From NCBI GenBank assembly GCA_013400155.1, contig VXBM01000058.1, forward strand, positions 1,907,816-1,971,815: 64,000 bases of DNA, read 5' to 3'. The position numbers and the translations under genes are program-made. Position 1 is the first letter of the stretch. Each line of letters begins with the position of its first letter. The notes beneath the pieces are model-generated. The model was given only the letters and a program-made list of their open reading frames with translations, did not search any database and was not told the DNA's origin. Of this stretch, positions 1 through 13,899 are shown in pieces. The stretch is from Helopsaltes ochotensis (lineage: Eukaryota > Chordata > Aves > Passeriformes > Locustellidae).

Positions 1-679
1 TGTGGTTGTAGAACCTGAAGCTCTGTACGTGGTGTGCTGTGCTCATACACCAAGTCAGCCATGAGCACAGATTTTGCATTTGTTTGTGTCTCTTCTGTGT
101 TTATCACAATATTAAGTTCAAGTTAAATTTAATTAATTACAATGAAAAGATAAACTGAATAATAACTAAGATACTAACATCGATTTAAATGCCAAGTGCT
201 CGACACAGGATGAACCACCTAAAATAACCACAGTAATATCTTTGAAATTCTGGAGACTTGATTTGAAATGCATTTCACACAGAATGTAGTAGAGGTATTT
301 TCTTTCATGCTGTCAGTAAAACATGCATGTGTGTATTTGGAAGCAGCAGCCTTTAGGTATAATTTCAGAATAGTTCTCTGGGTATTTTAAAGCATGTCTT
401 AGGCTCACAAGACTTTGTTTAAATAGTTTGGTCTTTGCTTACCCCAGTGAGGTTTTGGTACTGGGACGTGTGACTGCTGCTGGCACTGCACTGACCAGGC
501 TGTGGGAGTGGGTTAGGTTGATGGTTAGCATCTGCAGAAATTACGTGACAACAGTGACACAGCCTGCTCAGTGTCCTGGCAGGAAGCAGGTGATCCCAGG
601 CTCCGTTACAAGGAGCCTGTCTCCGTTAGGTAGGGTTCACAGAATCCAGCATCCTCTGAGTTGAGCAGCCCTGTCCCTG

Positions 680-945
680 CCCGTAGCTCGCAGGAGGCAG
701 GCTGGGCAGCACCGGCAGTCTGTTGAGCCAGAGGAGCGCAGAGATCCCCTGCCGTGCTCCATTCACGCTCCCAGCAGGACGCAGGTGCTGGCACTGCGTT
801 CCAGTGAGAGCATTCCCGCGGGGATCCGGGGAACTCCGGCCTGCGGTGGGCAGGGGGCCGGTGGCAGCAGGGACACGGCAGCGTGGTGGCAGCAGCACTC
901 GCATCTGAACGTGCGCTCCCTGTCCTTGGCCCGGGCTCTGGCAGA
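680..945. other. CpG-rich patch
   Basis: Roughly 18 CpG dinucleotides are countable in about 265 bases of GC-rich sequence, against AT-rich surroundings. It could be a small CpG island with promoter or enhancer activity, or a local GC-rich insertion. The longest frame across it (minus strand, 606-1202) resembles no known protein. Confidence 0.45.
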
Positions 946-3900
946 CTGGATCTCTCTGGCTGAGTTAGGGGGAGTTGCAGCTGGTTCCAGAAGAGCACAA
1001 AGGAACAGTATATTAAGCTCATGCTTTCAGAAAGCGATATTAGTGCCAGCCCTGAGCCCTTGCCTCTTGCTGGCCTTAACTCACTGCTGGCTGCTTTCCT
1101 GAGAGCTGGGCTGGGCTCTGTTTTTCCCACTGCTGTCAATACAGAATCCTCTGAGTAGCACTGAACTGGATTTAAATGCATATAACTGAGTCCAGAGTCC
1201 ATTTCAGGCCCTTGGCCACAAATATGGGGATATTGATTTAGCTTGGAAGCAGCTGTGCCCTGGATGAGGTATGCTGAGTGCGGAAGGGAGCCATAAAGAC
1301 ACCGCGGCCCTCAGAGAACGCTGGCCAACCAAAAGTACTGCCAAAGCAAAAGCTGGCGGGAGGGAGAGCTGGCCAGGCAAAGACGGCGTCTAAGAGAGGA
1401 AGAGTTAAGTGATGAAAGAGAAGCCAAGTGGGAAATGCCATTTCTTCTCATCTGAAATTAAATAGGCACGCTGCTGTTAAACTTTGGTCAGGTTTTTGAT
1501 TTTAGAGGGCTGCCCACCATTGTTCTGTTGATTTATCATATTCTAATGCCGCTTTTTGCCTCCCACCTTTCTTTTCAAGGTTCTACTTCAGAGTGAGTAT
1601 GCCTCTTTCTCATTGATGTTAAATTCTTCTCCTTTGCCCTTCTTCAATCTCATCCTTCCCAAAGTGTAAAGCCATCTTCTGCTTTGACTTCAGCATAAAC
1701 ACGCTCCATTCCCCTCCCCTGCATGGCTTGGAAATCTGAATGGAGTGCAACAGAACTGTTCCTGGTATTTCTCACTTCCATGAGATTTCTCCTTTACAAC
1801 ACCAATCCTAATACACTTGTTCTAAACCTGGTTTAAATAAACCCTCAATGCATTTTATCATATTTCAGAAAAAAAGCATTATGCAAAGTTTCCTTGCTCT
1901 TGAGAGACAGAGATATATCTCTGAACCTTTATCTCCATGCTTCATACTCTTCCATCCATCAGAATGTTTTGGTTTTGGTGTATGAGGGAAGTCTCAGTTG
2001 CTCCGTAACCTCTCCAGTAACCTCTGGGCAGCAAAGCAAGACCATGTGGTAACAGGAGTCACTTCTCTTCATAGCAGCTGCTCAACCATTCTACCATCAG
2101 CTGTGGCAGAAAGTTGAATGGAGGAGTAGATACTGTGAGTGCACCTGCAGCGTAAAATTAAGAGCGATCAACTGTGTGCTGCAAAACCTGGTGTGGGTAG
2201 CTTTGTTCTTGGTTTTTTCTGTGCATCTCAGGGGGATTCCCACCTGATTTCACAAAACCTCTTGAGATTCTGACTTCTAGATTACATTTCCTGAGTCAGA
2301 CAGGGTTTTGATGGAAGGCAGCAGTGCTTCATGACTATCAGATGACTGCTGTAATTGTGGGGGTGAATACAGACCAACTCCAGCTTGCAATGGCTCCTGC
2401 AGTGGAAAGGCAACTGGACAAACACAGGCAAATAGTTTTGATGTTCCTTTGACCAAAGAGAGGTTTGTAAAGGCAAAACAGGATTTAATTTCTAGATCTA
2501 AGCAGCATTTCAGCCTGTTTGAGGCTGCAGCTCTACTTTTGTGGGTAAAACAAAAATTAAATTACCTGCTGAAGTGAATTCTTGTTCCCTGCAGTAAAGC
2601 TGTTCAGGAATATAGGAACAGGTTTGTTATCTTCAGAGTCTTTGGAGCTAAGGAAGATGAAGGAAAATGGACTGTCAAGGAAATATGGGAACCATTCCTG
2701 GACTTTCAGCTTTCAAATCACTTCCTTGAATAATTAAGGCTTCCAGCTTGAATTAGTGATTGGAGTGACAAATACCTCCATACTGAAAAAAGGCAAGTCA
2801 CATGAATGCTTCAGGTTGTTTTGGGTGGCAAGGGTTTGACATCATCTCAAGGCACTATTCCAAGTGTAGTCCAGCTGAAGCTGGCTCAGGCCATGGGCCA
2901 TGATCTGCTGTGCCAAGGTGTGGTAGCTGTACATGTGTGCACACATTTCCAGTCAGACAGAAACTGGTTACCTCATTGTTCTGGGGCTCAATTATTTCTC
3001 TTATTTTAAACTCTGTAAGTAAATATATTCTATAAAACTGTACTTTTATTATCCTTTAACATGGTGCCTCTTCAGAACAAAGTGTTATTTTCTGTCTAAA
3101 CAGAAAGAAACTGTGTGCAATATCTTACTTTACAATTGCTGTCTGTTAATAATTACTGCCAATTTGTGGTTAGCTTTAAAAATAATAGATTCTCTGTGTG
3201 TGGTTTTCGATGAAAAATAGCCATTGTGATGTTTGTTGGACTTTCCTGCCTCAGGGATCACTCTGAATACAGTGTATGGAGCCAATTGAATTGAATACTT
3301 ATGCTTTTGCTGTTTGTTTTTCCTCGCTTCTCATCTGTCAACTGCTGTGCTTATTTTCTTTCCATTAGTATTGATACTTGCATGAAGATGAGTCAGTTGT
3401 CAGTTAAATGTGTGCAAATCCAGCAGAAAAAGGTTTTGACTTAAAGCAGTAAACCAGATCAGAAGTTTTAATTCTGTGCTGCTTACATGTTTCTCTCCCA
3501 AAAAAAGAAATCATGAAGTTAGAGTGGAAAATGTGTGTGGCCTTGCTGGATACCAGTCAGTGTTTGGCTCTGAAAAGAGAATGCTGGGAGTTGAACATTG
3601 TGCCACCAATCACTCATGACTTTCTTTGGCGTTTCAAGTAAGAGTTTGGTGTTATTACCTTGATATTTTCCACGGGTTGTGACTTATGTGCTAAAATTAG
3701 CTTGTGCAGAGTATAAGCCTTAGCAGTAAAGAGATTAATTACTGAAATGTAGATTCCTGGAACCAGATGCTCCCCCATCATCTGAGATGTTTCTGCCATT
3801 AGTAAATTATGTGCAAACATGCATTGCAGCCATCACTATAGGAGATCTGATCTTAATGAGATTACATAGAAGTTCTTGAGACAAACTGCTGTTGGAATTG

Positions 3901-6900
3901 GGCCTATTTCTCATTTTTGGATCCTTCTCTTTTATGGCTTGAAGTTAAAGAATAAAAAGTGCTCACACAGCTGATCTACTTCTTTCTTTTCAATGCCTTA
4001 GCCCTTTCCCTGTCTTTAACCCATTCTCCCATGAGCTTTTCTCATCTCCCTAGAGCTCCCCAGAAAATGCATCCAGCTGCCTGTTTGGTCTCTCCACCTG
4101 CCTTGTGGTGCTTGAGCCTGACTTTGCTCATTGCAGCTGTGGCTCTGGTTGGCTTTTGCAGTGCTCGAGTTCCTCCAGCTATTGACCACTGTCAGCTCTT
4201 TGCACCTCCTTAAGGGCTGTGCCCTTGCTTAAAACCAGAGATCTAAGCAGTTACCTAATATCTTGTTTGATGCCAGGAATGTCCAGTTCCTTTGGCCTTT
4301 CAGCCTTGCAGTTGGCTCTCCTTTTATCTTTTAACTGGGCTGTTAGGAAAGAAACCAAGTCCCTTGTTTGCTGTCTGCTCCCAGGGGTTGGACATGTGCT
4401 CCCTAAGACATCTCCAGATGAATGTGAGCAGCGACAATAAAGGGAAAGCGATCCTAACCTTGAATCTGGTGTATCCAGCAGGAACAATTCACTGTTGCTT
4501 TGCACTTTCCAGTATTTCAGATGCACAATACGTTTTTTTGTTCATGATGCATCTGGTTCTTCATGATGAGCGTTTGCCCCTTGTAGCACCTGATTTTGTT
4601 TGTGCTGACAGTGCAGCAAAGACGTCACTTGGGGAAGGACTCATGACTGGAGTGTTTGTGCATCTGTCACCTGCTTTTGGTCAGAAACCCTGTGACCAAG
4701 CAGCTCTGACAGAAAGCATGCTCATTCCTCAAACTCATCTCTAAATGCAAAATATTGTAGCAGAATGTATGGAAGTATACAGAATACTCATAAGCACAGT
4801 TTGAACTGAAAACTGTTTGGAAATACTAGAAATGTTTACTAGCACGTCCTTAGTTCTGCTTTTTAAATAAAAGATAAAAGTGAATCCAAGCCTGGAATTA
4901 TGCCAATATGTTTTAGCCTGTCCTCTCTGAACTTAAATGAAACTGTAAGTATCAGTTAATAAAATGTAATTCTGAAATGTTTTACTGTATAAAAAAGCCA
5001 ATTCTTGAAGAATGCACTAAAACAGACCTGCCCAGATGAAATGTTTGAGATGAGTTGACTTAAAAGTTTGTACCAGCTACCACTGAGAAGTTTCTTTACA
5101 CAGTATTTTTAAGCTGCCAAAAGCTTTTGTACGTGCTAAGTGCTTGCCAATTTTTCATTTTTAAACAAACTCAAAGGCGATTTTAAGTTACATGAGCCTG
5201 CAGAAAGAATCTGAATTGGTGGCTAAACTTTGTTTTTTGTAAAATGCATTTAAAAGACAACTGTATTTCTTGGAAATATTTTCAAAAAAGGTTTTGTTCC
5301 TTGAGTCAGGACGTGTCTGCAGTATTTTCAGGCAGAACAAGGAGCTGAGTGAGGAGGACTGCAGCAAACTCTGCTTTATTTCCCATCCACATCCTTTTCT
5401 GGCACTTGTTTATTCCTGGCTGTAGTGTGTATTTGTAGGAAATCAGAAGTTAACCTTCTGGTTTCTGATTTCCTCACCAATTCTTTTGTTTCCAGCTCAA
5501 GTGACACTTAAGAGAACCAAGAATCATGATGTTCCAGCAATTTCCAAGTAAAAGGGAGTTTTTTGGACTTTCCAGAATTTCCATATTTAAAAACCCCCCA
5601 GAATCCCAATTTAAAAAAAGACCTCTTGGCACAGAGTCAGTTGGCAGTGACCAGTTTAAGATTGATATAAGGCAAGAGTGAAGGTGCAAACAATTGTCTG
5701 TGTGTTGGATAGAAAGAGAAAGACACGGGAGTGGGGAGAAACACAAGGGGAGGAATATTTATATTCATGCCATTGGAGAAAATCATCCAGAAAGGGTGAA
5801 GAAAGAGGAATCACTATGATTCAGCTCTCTGCCTTGCAGAGGCTGGGACCTGGAAGCTTCAAGCAGCTTTACTGTGTTAAGAATGACATAGTTTTGGTCC
5901 TGTTTTCCAGTTTGCTGAGAAATCGTAAATAAATTCTGCTTTTTGATCTATCCTTGGATAGAAGAGTTCTACAGCAACTTCTTGGGAGGCCTTTAATACC
6001 TCACAGAACTCAGACAGACTTACTGGAATTGGAAAATGACAGAGAAGGGTGAGGAGGATCAGCAAAATTAGTCCATGACTACATTTGTACATAAAGGCTG
6101 GGCCTGGACTGGCCTGAAAAATAATATCAGGGCATATGATGAGAGTTATACAAATCAAGAATGGTCAGAGGCGTGTAGACTTTGCTTGCAGATTTTTCTC
6201 TGAAAAGTGAGAGAAGATGAACTAGGGAATCATCAAATTAAACTTATTGGGGACAAGTTTTGGGGGGAAAAAAGTACAGAATTAACATTAAAACTGAATT
6301 TACCTGCCACAGAATGTGTAGGTTTGAAGAATGACTGAAGGAATTTGTGAGAGAGAAGTCTTTGAGAACTAGTAAATATGCTGATGCTGCCTCAGGCTGG
6401 GAACCTGCATGAATGCAGACTGAAAGGGTATTCAGGAGAAATACTGGTACAGTGACTGTGTTCTGTACTTCTACCTGAGCACCTGCAGACACAGGTGCAG
6501 AAATGTGGTTTAAATCCTACGTGTTATGACCGTGCTTACAAAAACTGCAATTTGGCGTGGGATAACTGAAGGAGGAGGATTTGATGGATTCCATTATATC
6601 TCTTTTTTTGGTCAAGGTTGGGTTACAGGCAGTTTTAATGACTTTACATGGGCTCACTCAGGGACCCTAAATGCTGCCACTTGGGTATTTTCCTTGTGGT
6701 TTTTGCCTTCTTACTTTGGTAATACTGAAGATTGCATGTTTTTTATGTCTTCATTAGGATAAGCAGTTTTTAATTAAGAATTTAAACACAAAGGCCTGGA
6801 AAGGTGAAACAATTCTCTGGGTTTACAGAAAGTTGTGTCAGAGTGAGAAATGCCATATCAGATGTTGGCACAATTTGATTATGCTGTTATATTTTCTGTG

Positions 6901-7879
6901 TTCCAGGAGAACAAAAAGACAAGGGCAACGTCAAAAGGGTGCAAATTGTATTTCTCTCTTTTCCACACACCAAATTTAATTAATGTAAATCTGACTTGCA
7001 GAGTTTTATACTTCACACCTTTTTTTTCTGAAATGAGAAAATAATCTTGCTTATTTGCTGTTGAAATTTGTATGCTTTTTGTCTCTTCCAAAATGCCATT
7101 ATTAGCTTTCAATTATAGGATCTAGATGATGAATTATTACATGCAGTTGCTTTCTCAATTGCTTAAGAGACCCACGGGCACTAGAAGAAGGTATACAGGA
7201 ATTTGTGACATTGAATGTAAGTTACAAATACATTATATCAAGTATAATAATGATTGTAGAGTCTGCTTGCACATGTTTGGAGGAGAGAGTGTTTTAGTGT
7301 TCATGAGAAAAACCAGAAAACAAAGGAGAGAATTCTAAGATATTTTATATCAATATTATAGCATTGTAGATATTGATTGTGACCTTGAGTAAATGAGTGA
7401 GTTTGCCCAGCCTCCTTTTGCTTCAGTTATTCCAGCTGGAAAATTGGGTGAAAGTGTGGATTCTCTTTATAAACCAGATGTCTGATCTGATGCTTTTCTT
7501 GCTAAAGAAAAAGAAAAAATCATTTTTGCAGCATAGTATAGACTTGAATAAAAAAGACGAAAATTACAGTCCGAAAAGCAAGCAACAGGAGCCAAAGTCA
7601 CAGCTGCATTTTCATGTCTGTAGATGTAAATTCAGAGGATTAAATTATTTAATCACCTTTCTTGTCCCTTCATCACTATGTGTGTTACTATCAAGGGCTG
7701 ATTCCAGTCCAAGTAGATGAAAACAAAAGGGGTAATGTTTGTTTGAAAATTCCCAATGGAGCGAGCTAAAGAAGAAATTAAAGTAATTGCATATTTTGCT
7801 TTTGTATGCATCAGCAGGACAACGTTGCTAATGGGAAGCTGATTCTTCCAGCCGGATTGCTGGTGTAAGGAGTGGCGTT

Positions 7880-8155
7880 TTGTTTGCTCGAAGAGAGTGA
7901 GCGCAGCCCCGTGTGTGCGCAGGCTGTGCGAGGCAGGCCGTGGCAGCGGCCTGGGGAGACGGCAGCGCCCCGGGGAGCCTGGCACTGGCACGGGCACCAG
8001 CTGGCAGCCCCGGGGCACAGCGCCGGTGCCCTGCTCCCTGGGCTGCCCCGGGGCTCTGCCCACAGGGCTGCCGGGGACGAGAGGAACAGCAGCACACACC
8101 AGAGCCGAGCTGACGGTGTCTGTAAATGAGACCAGCGCTAGGTTCTCCGAGGGCC
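7880..8155. other. CpG-rich patch
   Basis: By eye about 24 CpGs in about 275 bases, with sharp edges to AT-rich flanks. Frames are open in several directions, as expected for GC-rich DNA. None reads as the known MAGERTRR-type DOCK10 first exon. It could be an unassigned promoter or a GC-rich repeat. Confidence 0.45.
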
Positions 8156-11100
8156 TTTTCATTCAGCCTTGTGGCACAGGAATGTATGACATTGGTGCCA
8201 GGTGCAGGTGGGTTTGGAAAGCTGCTGAAATGATGCTGCTGTTCCATCGGTGTTCTTGCAGGTGAGCTGATAGAAAGGTGGTGGTGGCAAATGGAGAGCA
8301 GGATGGTGTGTGCAGGGGAGCAGCATTCTCAGGTTGTGGGACAGGGAGGGCTCAGCTGAGCCTGCTTCCCAAGCAGGACAGCAGGATGTTCTTTAGGAGC
8401 TGTAAACTCAGCAAAGGGGGTAGCAAGTGGCTTTTGGGGTGTGGATGTTACCAGGCAGCCCGTGTGTTTACACGGGCACGCTGAGGCGATGAAATGGCCA
8501 TCGGGTGCTGTGTGGGCAACCAGGCTGGGAGCTGCCCAGTCGCTCTCCCAAGGCCTTCTCCTCAGCCCCATCAGGGACCCCTCTGGCCACGGGTGAATCC
8601 TCTGGCCAGGCACAGCACAGACTGGCACGGACAACCTGTGGATGGCTCCTCTCAGGGGCTGTTTCAGGCTTGCACGCAGGGCAAAGAGGCACAGCAGCCT
8701 CTCCCAAATGTGTTCTGTGGGAGTGCACTGAGAAGGGGAAGGCACAGAGGGAGGAATTGCTGAGATCAGCACACTGGTCTGCCTGGCAAGAACGGAGACG
8801 GACTGACACAGGCGGAATCTCTGACATCAGGGAGTGCTCTCTGGAAAGATCTGTTAGCAGAGCTCTGACAGAGAGAAGGGCTGCCCTTCATGGATATTTA
8901 TGCAGGGGCACCGTCCCCCTGCCTTGGAGAGCTCACCTTGTGTGCTGATGTCGTTTTAACTGTGATGGATTCCCAGCCCTTTGCCTGCTCAGAGCGAGCT
9001 TATGGATGTGTGGGCAAAATGCAAGCACCAGCTGCTCTAAAGGCTTTGTGGAGTGTTTGTATGCAAGGCTTGATGTATCAGCTTAAGCTGCTAGACCATA
9101 GGTGGAGTCATATTTCTCAAAAAAACAATGTCATTCAATTTCAGTTGTTTCAGTACCAGAAGGGCTTTGCAAAGGGCTGCTTTAGATGTAGTTTTTCTAA
9201 CTCAGTTGTTTTACCTCTCTGTTTACATTGGTTTTGTTTTCATATTTTTCCTTTTTGTTTTTTAGGACATGTTCAAATGTTCATGGATCAATAAGTGAGC
9301 ATTTAATTCCAAAATATGACCTCTTGGTTTGATTTTGTAGTTTTTTCACAGGGGGAGGAGGAGATGAGAGAATGTTCAGTCTTTGACAAAGGGATTGGGA
9401 TGGAGGTCGCTAGTGCTTTCCATTGTCTTTGTTAGGTGCCAGTGAAAAGCACCTATCTCAGGCCCCTCGTGTAGTGATCTGCTTTACCTGTCCAACATGA
9501 AGCTTTTTCTGGGAAGTGCAGTTTTTAGGTGCAGTCACAAACCACTCCAGAGCACTCTCTCTTCCCAAGGCCTGGACGATGCAGGTAAGATGAGCGTGTG
9601 GTGTCCAGACCCTGTCACCTCAGCTTTAGTCTCACAGTCCCATTAGCAGATTTTTGACAGTCATATCTGAAAATACACATCCAGTGTGTGGCCACTCAGT
9701 GCAATCAGTGTCCTAGAGAGCATTCTGACCACAGAAAGGACAGTGTGTAACATCTGGTCCTGCTGGCTCTGTCCAGACACAGAGCTGGCTTCTGGCAGCA
9801 CTGCCCTGTTCAGGGTGTCACAGACCGTGGTGGGGGGTTTGCTGGGGGATTAACACTGAAGACATGAAAAGCAGCATCAGCCTATATATCTGCACTGCCA
9901 GGGTGCTGTGGGATATTAACTGTGTAAATCTCCTCATTATTGGCCTCAGAAGATGAGTACACCACCTACACTTCCAAATTTTGAAGAAAATTATGTGAAA
10001 ATATTAAAATTTAAAATGGAAAATATAAAGAGCTCTTCGTGACCCTCTCCAGGAACCATGATTTTTCTTCTTCTCCCCAGTACCTGAGCTAATAGCTGTT
10101 CCCCAAGTGCCAGCCTGTAACTGTGCTCACAGAGTGCAGGATTGTTTCTGGTTCTACCCCCTGGGCTGGGTGTTGGGCAGGGCTGGCATCCTCTGGTTTT
10201 TCTTCTACAACTTTATTGTAGTGGTTTTACCAGGAACTCTGAAGTGTTAGAAATGCCACAAGCCATTCAGAGGAGGTAGGGAGGTTCTTATCTGTGGAAA
10301 CATTAGGTGTGTCAGAAGGTCTCTCAGTACTGATCTAGGCTGTGCAGACTTTCTGAATGTCAGTGTCACTGTCATCACAGGGATCTTAATTTATAAATGA
10401 AACAAGTTTTTTTTTAATGAAAAGCTTGTGTTTTATTTCAGAATTTAACCTTAGCATAGGCATGATGTGCAGTTGATGCAGCTTGTTCTAGCAAAAGGAA
10501 TCTTCTTACTTGTTAATGAAACTTTTTCTCAAATCTTGACAAAAGGCCTGAATCAAGATTATGCAATTATTTGTATATTCACTGGCATAAGTCAAGATTG
10601 TATTTTTGACTTGCACTCTGTTTGTTCAGGTCAGCATTGCTTCCAGACAGAAGTCCTGAGCTGAAGGGAAGCATTCATTCCCTGAAATTTGTTATGAATT
10701 TGATGTTTGCATGAGATTTTTTTTCTTCTCTAAATCTGGGTGGAAAAAAATGCCAGTGTGACAAACAAGAGTATCAGTCCTCGATCCTTCTTGGTTGGAG
10801 CTGGTAGATTGTATTGTTGTAGAAGGACAGTATGCTGAATTGATTATTTGCTACTCAGAAGCCCAAATATTCAGCCTGTTTTAGGGTGTCTTTTATGTTG
10901 AAGATACACACTCTAAGAACTGAATTTTTGTATCTTTCTATGGCTCCTAGTAAAGCACTATCAAAATGCATTTTCCAGTGATCACATGATGTACTGTAGC
11001 AGTGAATTAATTTTGTTCAATGATATTTTTTTACACATTGCTGTAAATCACAATTCAAACTGAAGTAAATGAAGCACGACAATGAATAGATCTAAAAGGA

Positions 11101-13899
11101 AAATGAGAATCTCTAGAAGAAATGGAGGAAAAGGGAATTAAAAAGTTACTAAAGAACTTGTGACCCCTGTTGGAAAATTAAATGCTAGTGGTTCTGCAGC
11201 AAAAGGAATGTATAGTTTTCCCTTAACTGGAGCAGAGAGATCAAATATCATTATTCTTCCCATCTGGATATTCATACATTTCTGAAAACTGCTGAGAGCA
11301 GATGAACATGTCCCACAAAGCAGAGCAGGAGGTAATCAAACACTTAATTGACTACTTTACATAAGGGATTGTTTTTTGAAGGGCTTCAGCATCCTTATTT
11401 TGTCTCTATGAATTGGGTACAGCAGTTCACAAATGTAAACCAAGGCTTGTGGTTTTCCTGGGGCCAAATACCTCTCTTCTTGGAACACCCTCAGGTATTC
11501 CTTATACCTTATACATTGTAGTTCTGAATTTAAAAGCAGCATAGGAGCTTTATTCGTATTAACATAACACGAGCAATTTTATCATAATCTAAAATTATCT
11601 GGCATCTTTAACTGAAGAAATAGAGAAGTCTCAAGGAAAAATTAAGAGATCCTTTACAGTCACATTGATGCTAATGAAGTTTGCTTTGTACTTTGCTACA
11701 GGACAAAGCATTATTAGACATGTGAATGGTTTTGTTATTCCCCATTACCAGAGGGATTTGCATCCAAAACAGATCTAAGAAAGTGGAGTCTTTATTTGCA
11801 GTTGTTTACTATTATTTTGGTTCATATCTCTGTGTGAATGCTGTAGCTTATTTGTTGTTTCAGCGTTTCAAACTTTTAATGCCTTGGTGTTCAGAAAATA
11901 CAGTGATTTTAGTATTGTTCCTGAAGACCTATCTGCCAGAGATACGGCAATAAATGAGGATTAATAATAATATTAGGAATGAAAATCTTTTGGACAAAAG
12001 ACAGTCGGTGGAGTGAACTGGATGAGGACCAGCTGGAAACTTGATCCTAAGTTCATCTTTTGTATTACTTTGGAGTAATACAAGTTCATTAAAGTTTCAG
12101 GAAGTGCTAGTGACCCTTATCTCAGTGGAAAGGGCACCCTGGAGAGGCTCCTCTGTGCTGTGGGAGGCAGGAAGCTGAGGAGAGCCTTCCCAGGGCAGGG
12201 AAGGATGGAACTCTGCTGCTTCTGTGTGACAGTTGAGTTAAGGAGGGGATAAGCGGAGGAGCTTCTGAGAGGAACTGATACCTGCCCAAAGTTAAGCCAG
12301 CAGAGCCGATGATTCCAGCATTAAATTTAACTTCTGGCAAGGACCTCTGGTCTTGGCAGCCACATTCCCTGTGTTACATGAGAGGCATCAAGGGCTCCAG
12401 GGATAGCGTGGTAGTTTGAGAGAAAACAAGGGTGGTTCCAGCTCGGTTAATGCTGTGCTTCTGTATTGGTAGCTACTTGAAATGTCTGCATACCTTGGCA
12501 AAAGGGTTCCTGTTGTTTTTTTTTGTTTCCTGGTGCCAGACAGATGGCTTTCATCACTAAGAGTACAGTGAAATCTGTTTTAGCAGGCTGGTAACCCTCA
12601 GTTTAAAGGAGGTGATCTTCTCAAAGGCAAAGCTGAATGACAAAGATAATGATGAGATGGAGGGTTAATTCAAGAGTAACACTGTGTTTTAACTTTGGAA
12701 GAGGAAAGCAGGCTGATCAGACGGATGTGGTTTTGCAGTGTTCAGGTCAGACATGCTGGGCTCAGTGTCACTGCTCTCCTGGAAAGGAAACCTAGCATGT
12801 GCAACAACCTTTGGAACTCCTGCTGAGGTTTGTTACTCTGGAGCAAATGTTACTAATCTTGAGAAATGTGTGAAAGAGTTTCTAGACTGTGTAGAACTCA
12901 GAATTATTTGTTGGAAAGAAAAAAAAAAAAGACACTCAGGATAAAGTTGCAGATCTCAAAGAGAGTAATTAATTAATTCAAACAAATTGTGAGAATGATG
13001 CTTATTGTCCATTTGGCAAAAAATACAGAATGAGAAAGCAGAAAAACGATCCCTTTGTCGTAGATATGCACACAGATATTCAATAAAAATAAAAACCTAA
13101 CGCACGGCTCATCAGGGCTGTGTGCATAGGGGAGTGCAGCATTGCTGCTGCAGCAGGATGAATCCTCAGCTGGAACAAAGAAGAAAAGGCTCTGTGTGTG
13201 TGCCTGCACATGTGTGGGCACTGAGGGGGTTTGTTCAGTTTTAAAAGACCTTTGTGCCCTGCCAGCCTTCAGGCGGCTGAGCCCGGGATGAGTCTCCTAC
13301 CTTAAGAATAATTTGACTGGCCATGTCACTGCTCCTGTAGCCACTGCAGTTTTGAGGCACTGAGTGAGGGTTTTGAACTTGTCAGGGTGCTGCTGGGATT
13401 GCCCCTGTGTGGGGCAGCGGGCAGGGGGAGCTGCTGGCATTTCCCATGTGTGGGGCATCTGGGGAGCAGCCTCAGTCTGGCAGCTTTACTTCTCCTGAGG
13501 CGGGAGCAGGGTGTGAAGCAAGCAGGTTCTTAGCTGGCAGGTTACAAGCACTTCTAAAACCTGTTTTTTTCAAGCAAAAACGTATTTTGGACATTAGCAT
13601 ATTAATTTCTCTGTTTTCCCCTTTTTGTCACTGTCTGCAAATTTAGGAATTTGCAGGTTCTTCCTCTTATTGGTGTCTCAGGCTACTTTGAAAGGGGAAC
13701 TGCTACCTTGGTCCCAAAGCAGAGATGCTGCCCTGGGCCCAGGCAGCACAAACGTGTCACTGCAAGCTCTGCGGTCCAAGCCAGCTACCGAGGGGCTCTG
13801 TAGGAGATGGCTGTTCTGTGAATGACTTTTTTAATCTTGCACACACACACGCCCATGAAGTAAGAGTGCAGCTGTTTTGGCTTTCGAGTCCGGCAGGGT

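Larger units (their letters stand above)
1..13899. other. Sequence upstream of the alternative first exon (intron 1 or 5' flank)
   Basis: No exon, RNA gene or well-preserved transposon is recognised. Open frames are short, unlike any family I know, and often overlap on both strands in GC-rich stretches. If the MAGERTRR-type first exon lies further left, this is intron 1; otherwise it is 5' flank. CpG-rich patches at 680-945 and 7880-8155 are listed separately. Confidence 0.6.

Noticed and set aside
606..1202. Minus-strand open frame of 198 codons
   Set aside because: It lies over a CpG-rich patch where frames on both strands stay open. Its product is Pro/Ser/Ala-rich with no family motif and no splice or promoter support.
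7653..8265. Several overlapping frames on both strands (up to 169 codons)
   Set aside because: Mutually overlapping frames in GC-rich DNA are compositional. None resembles DOCK10 exon 1 or another known protein.
8329..8948. Two opposing 147-codon frames
   Set aside because: They overlap antisense to each other, have low-complexity composition and match no domain.
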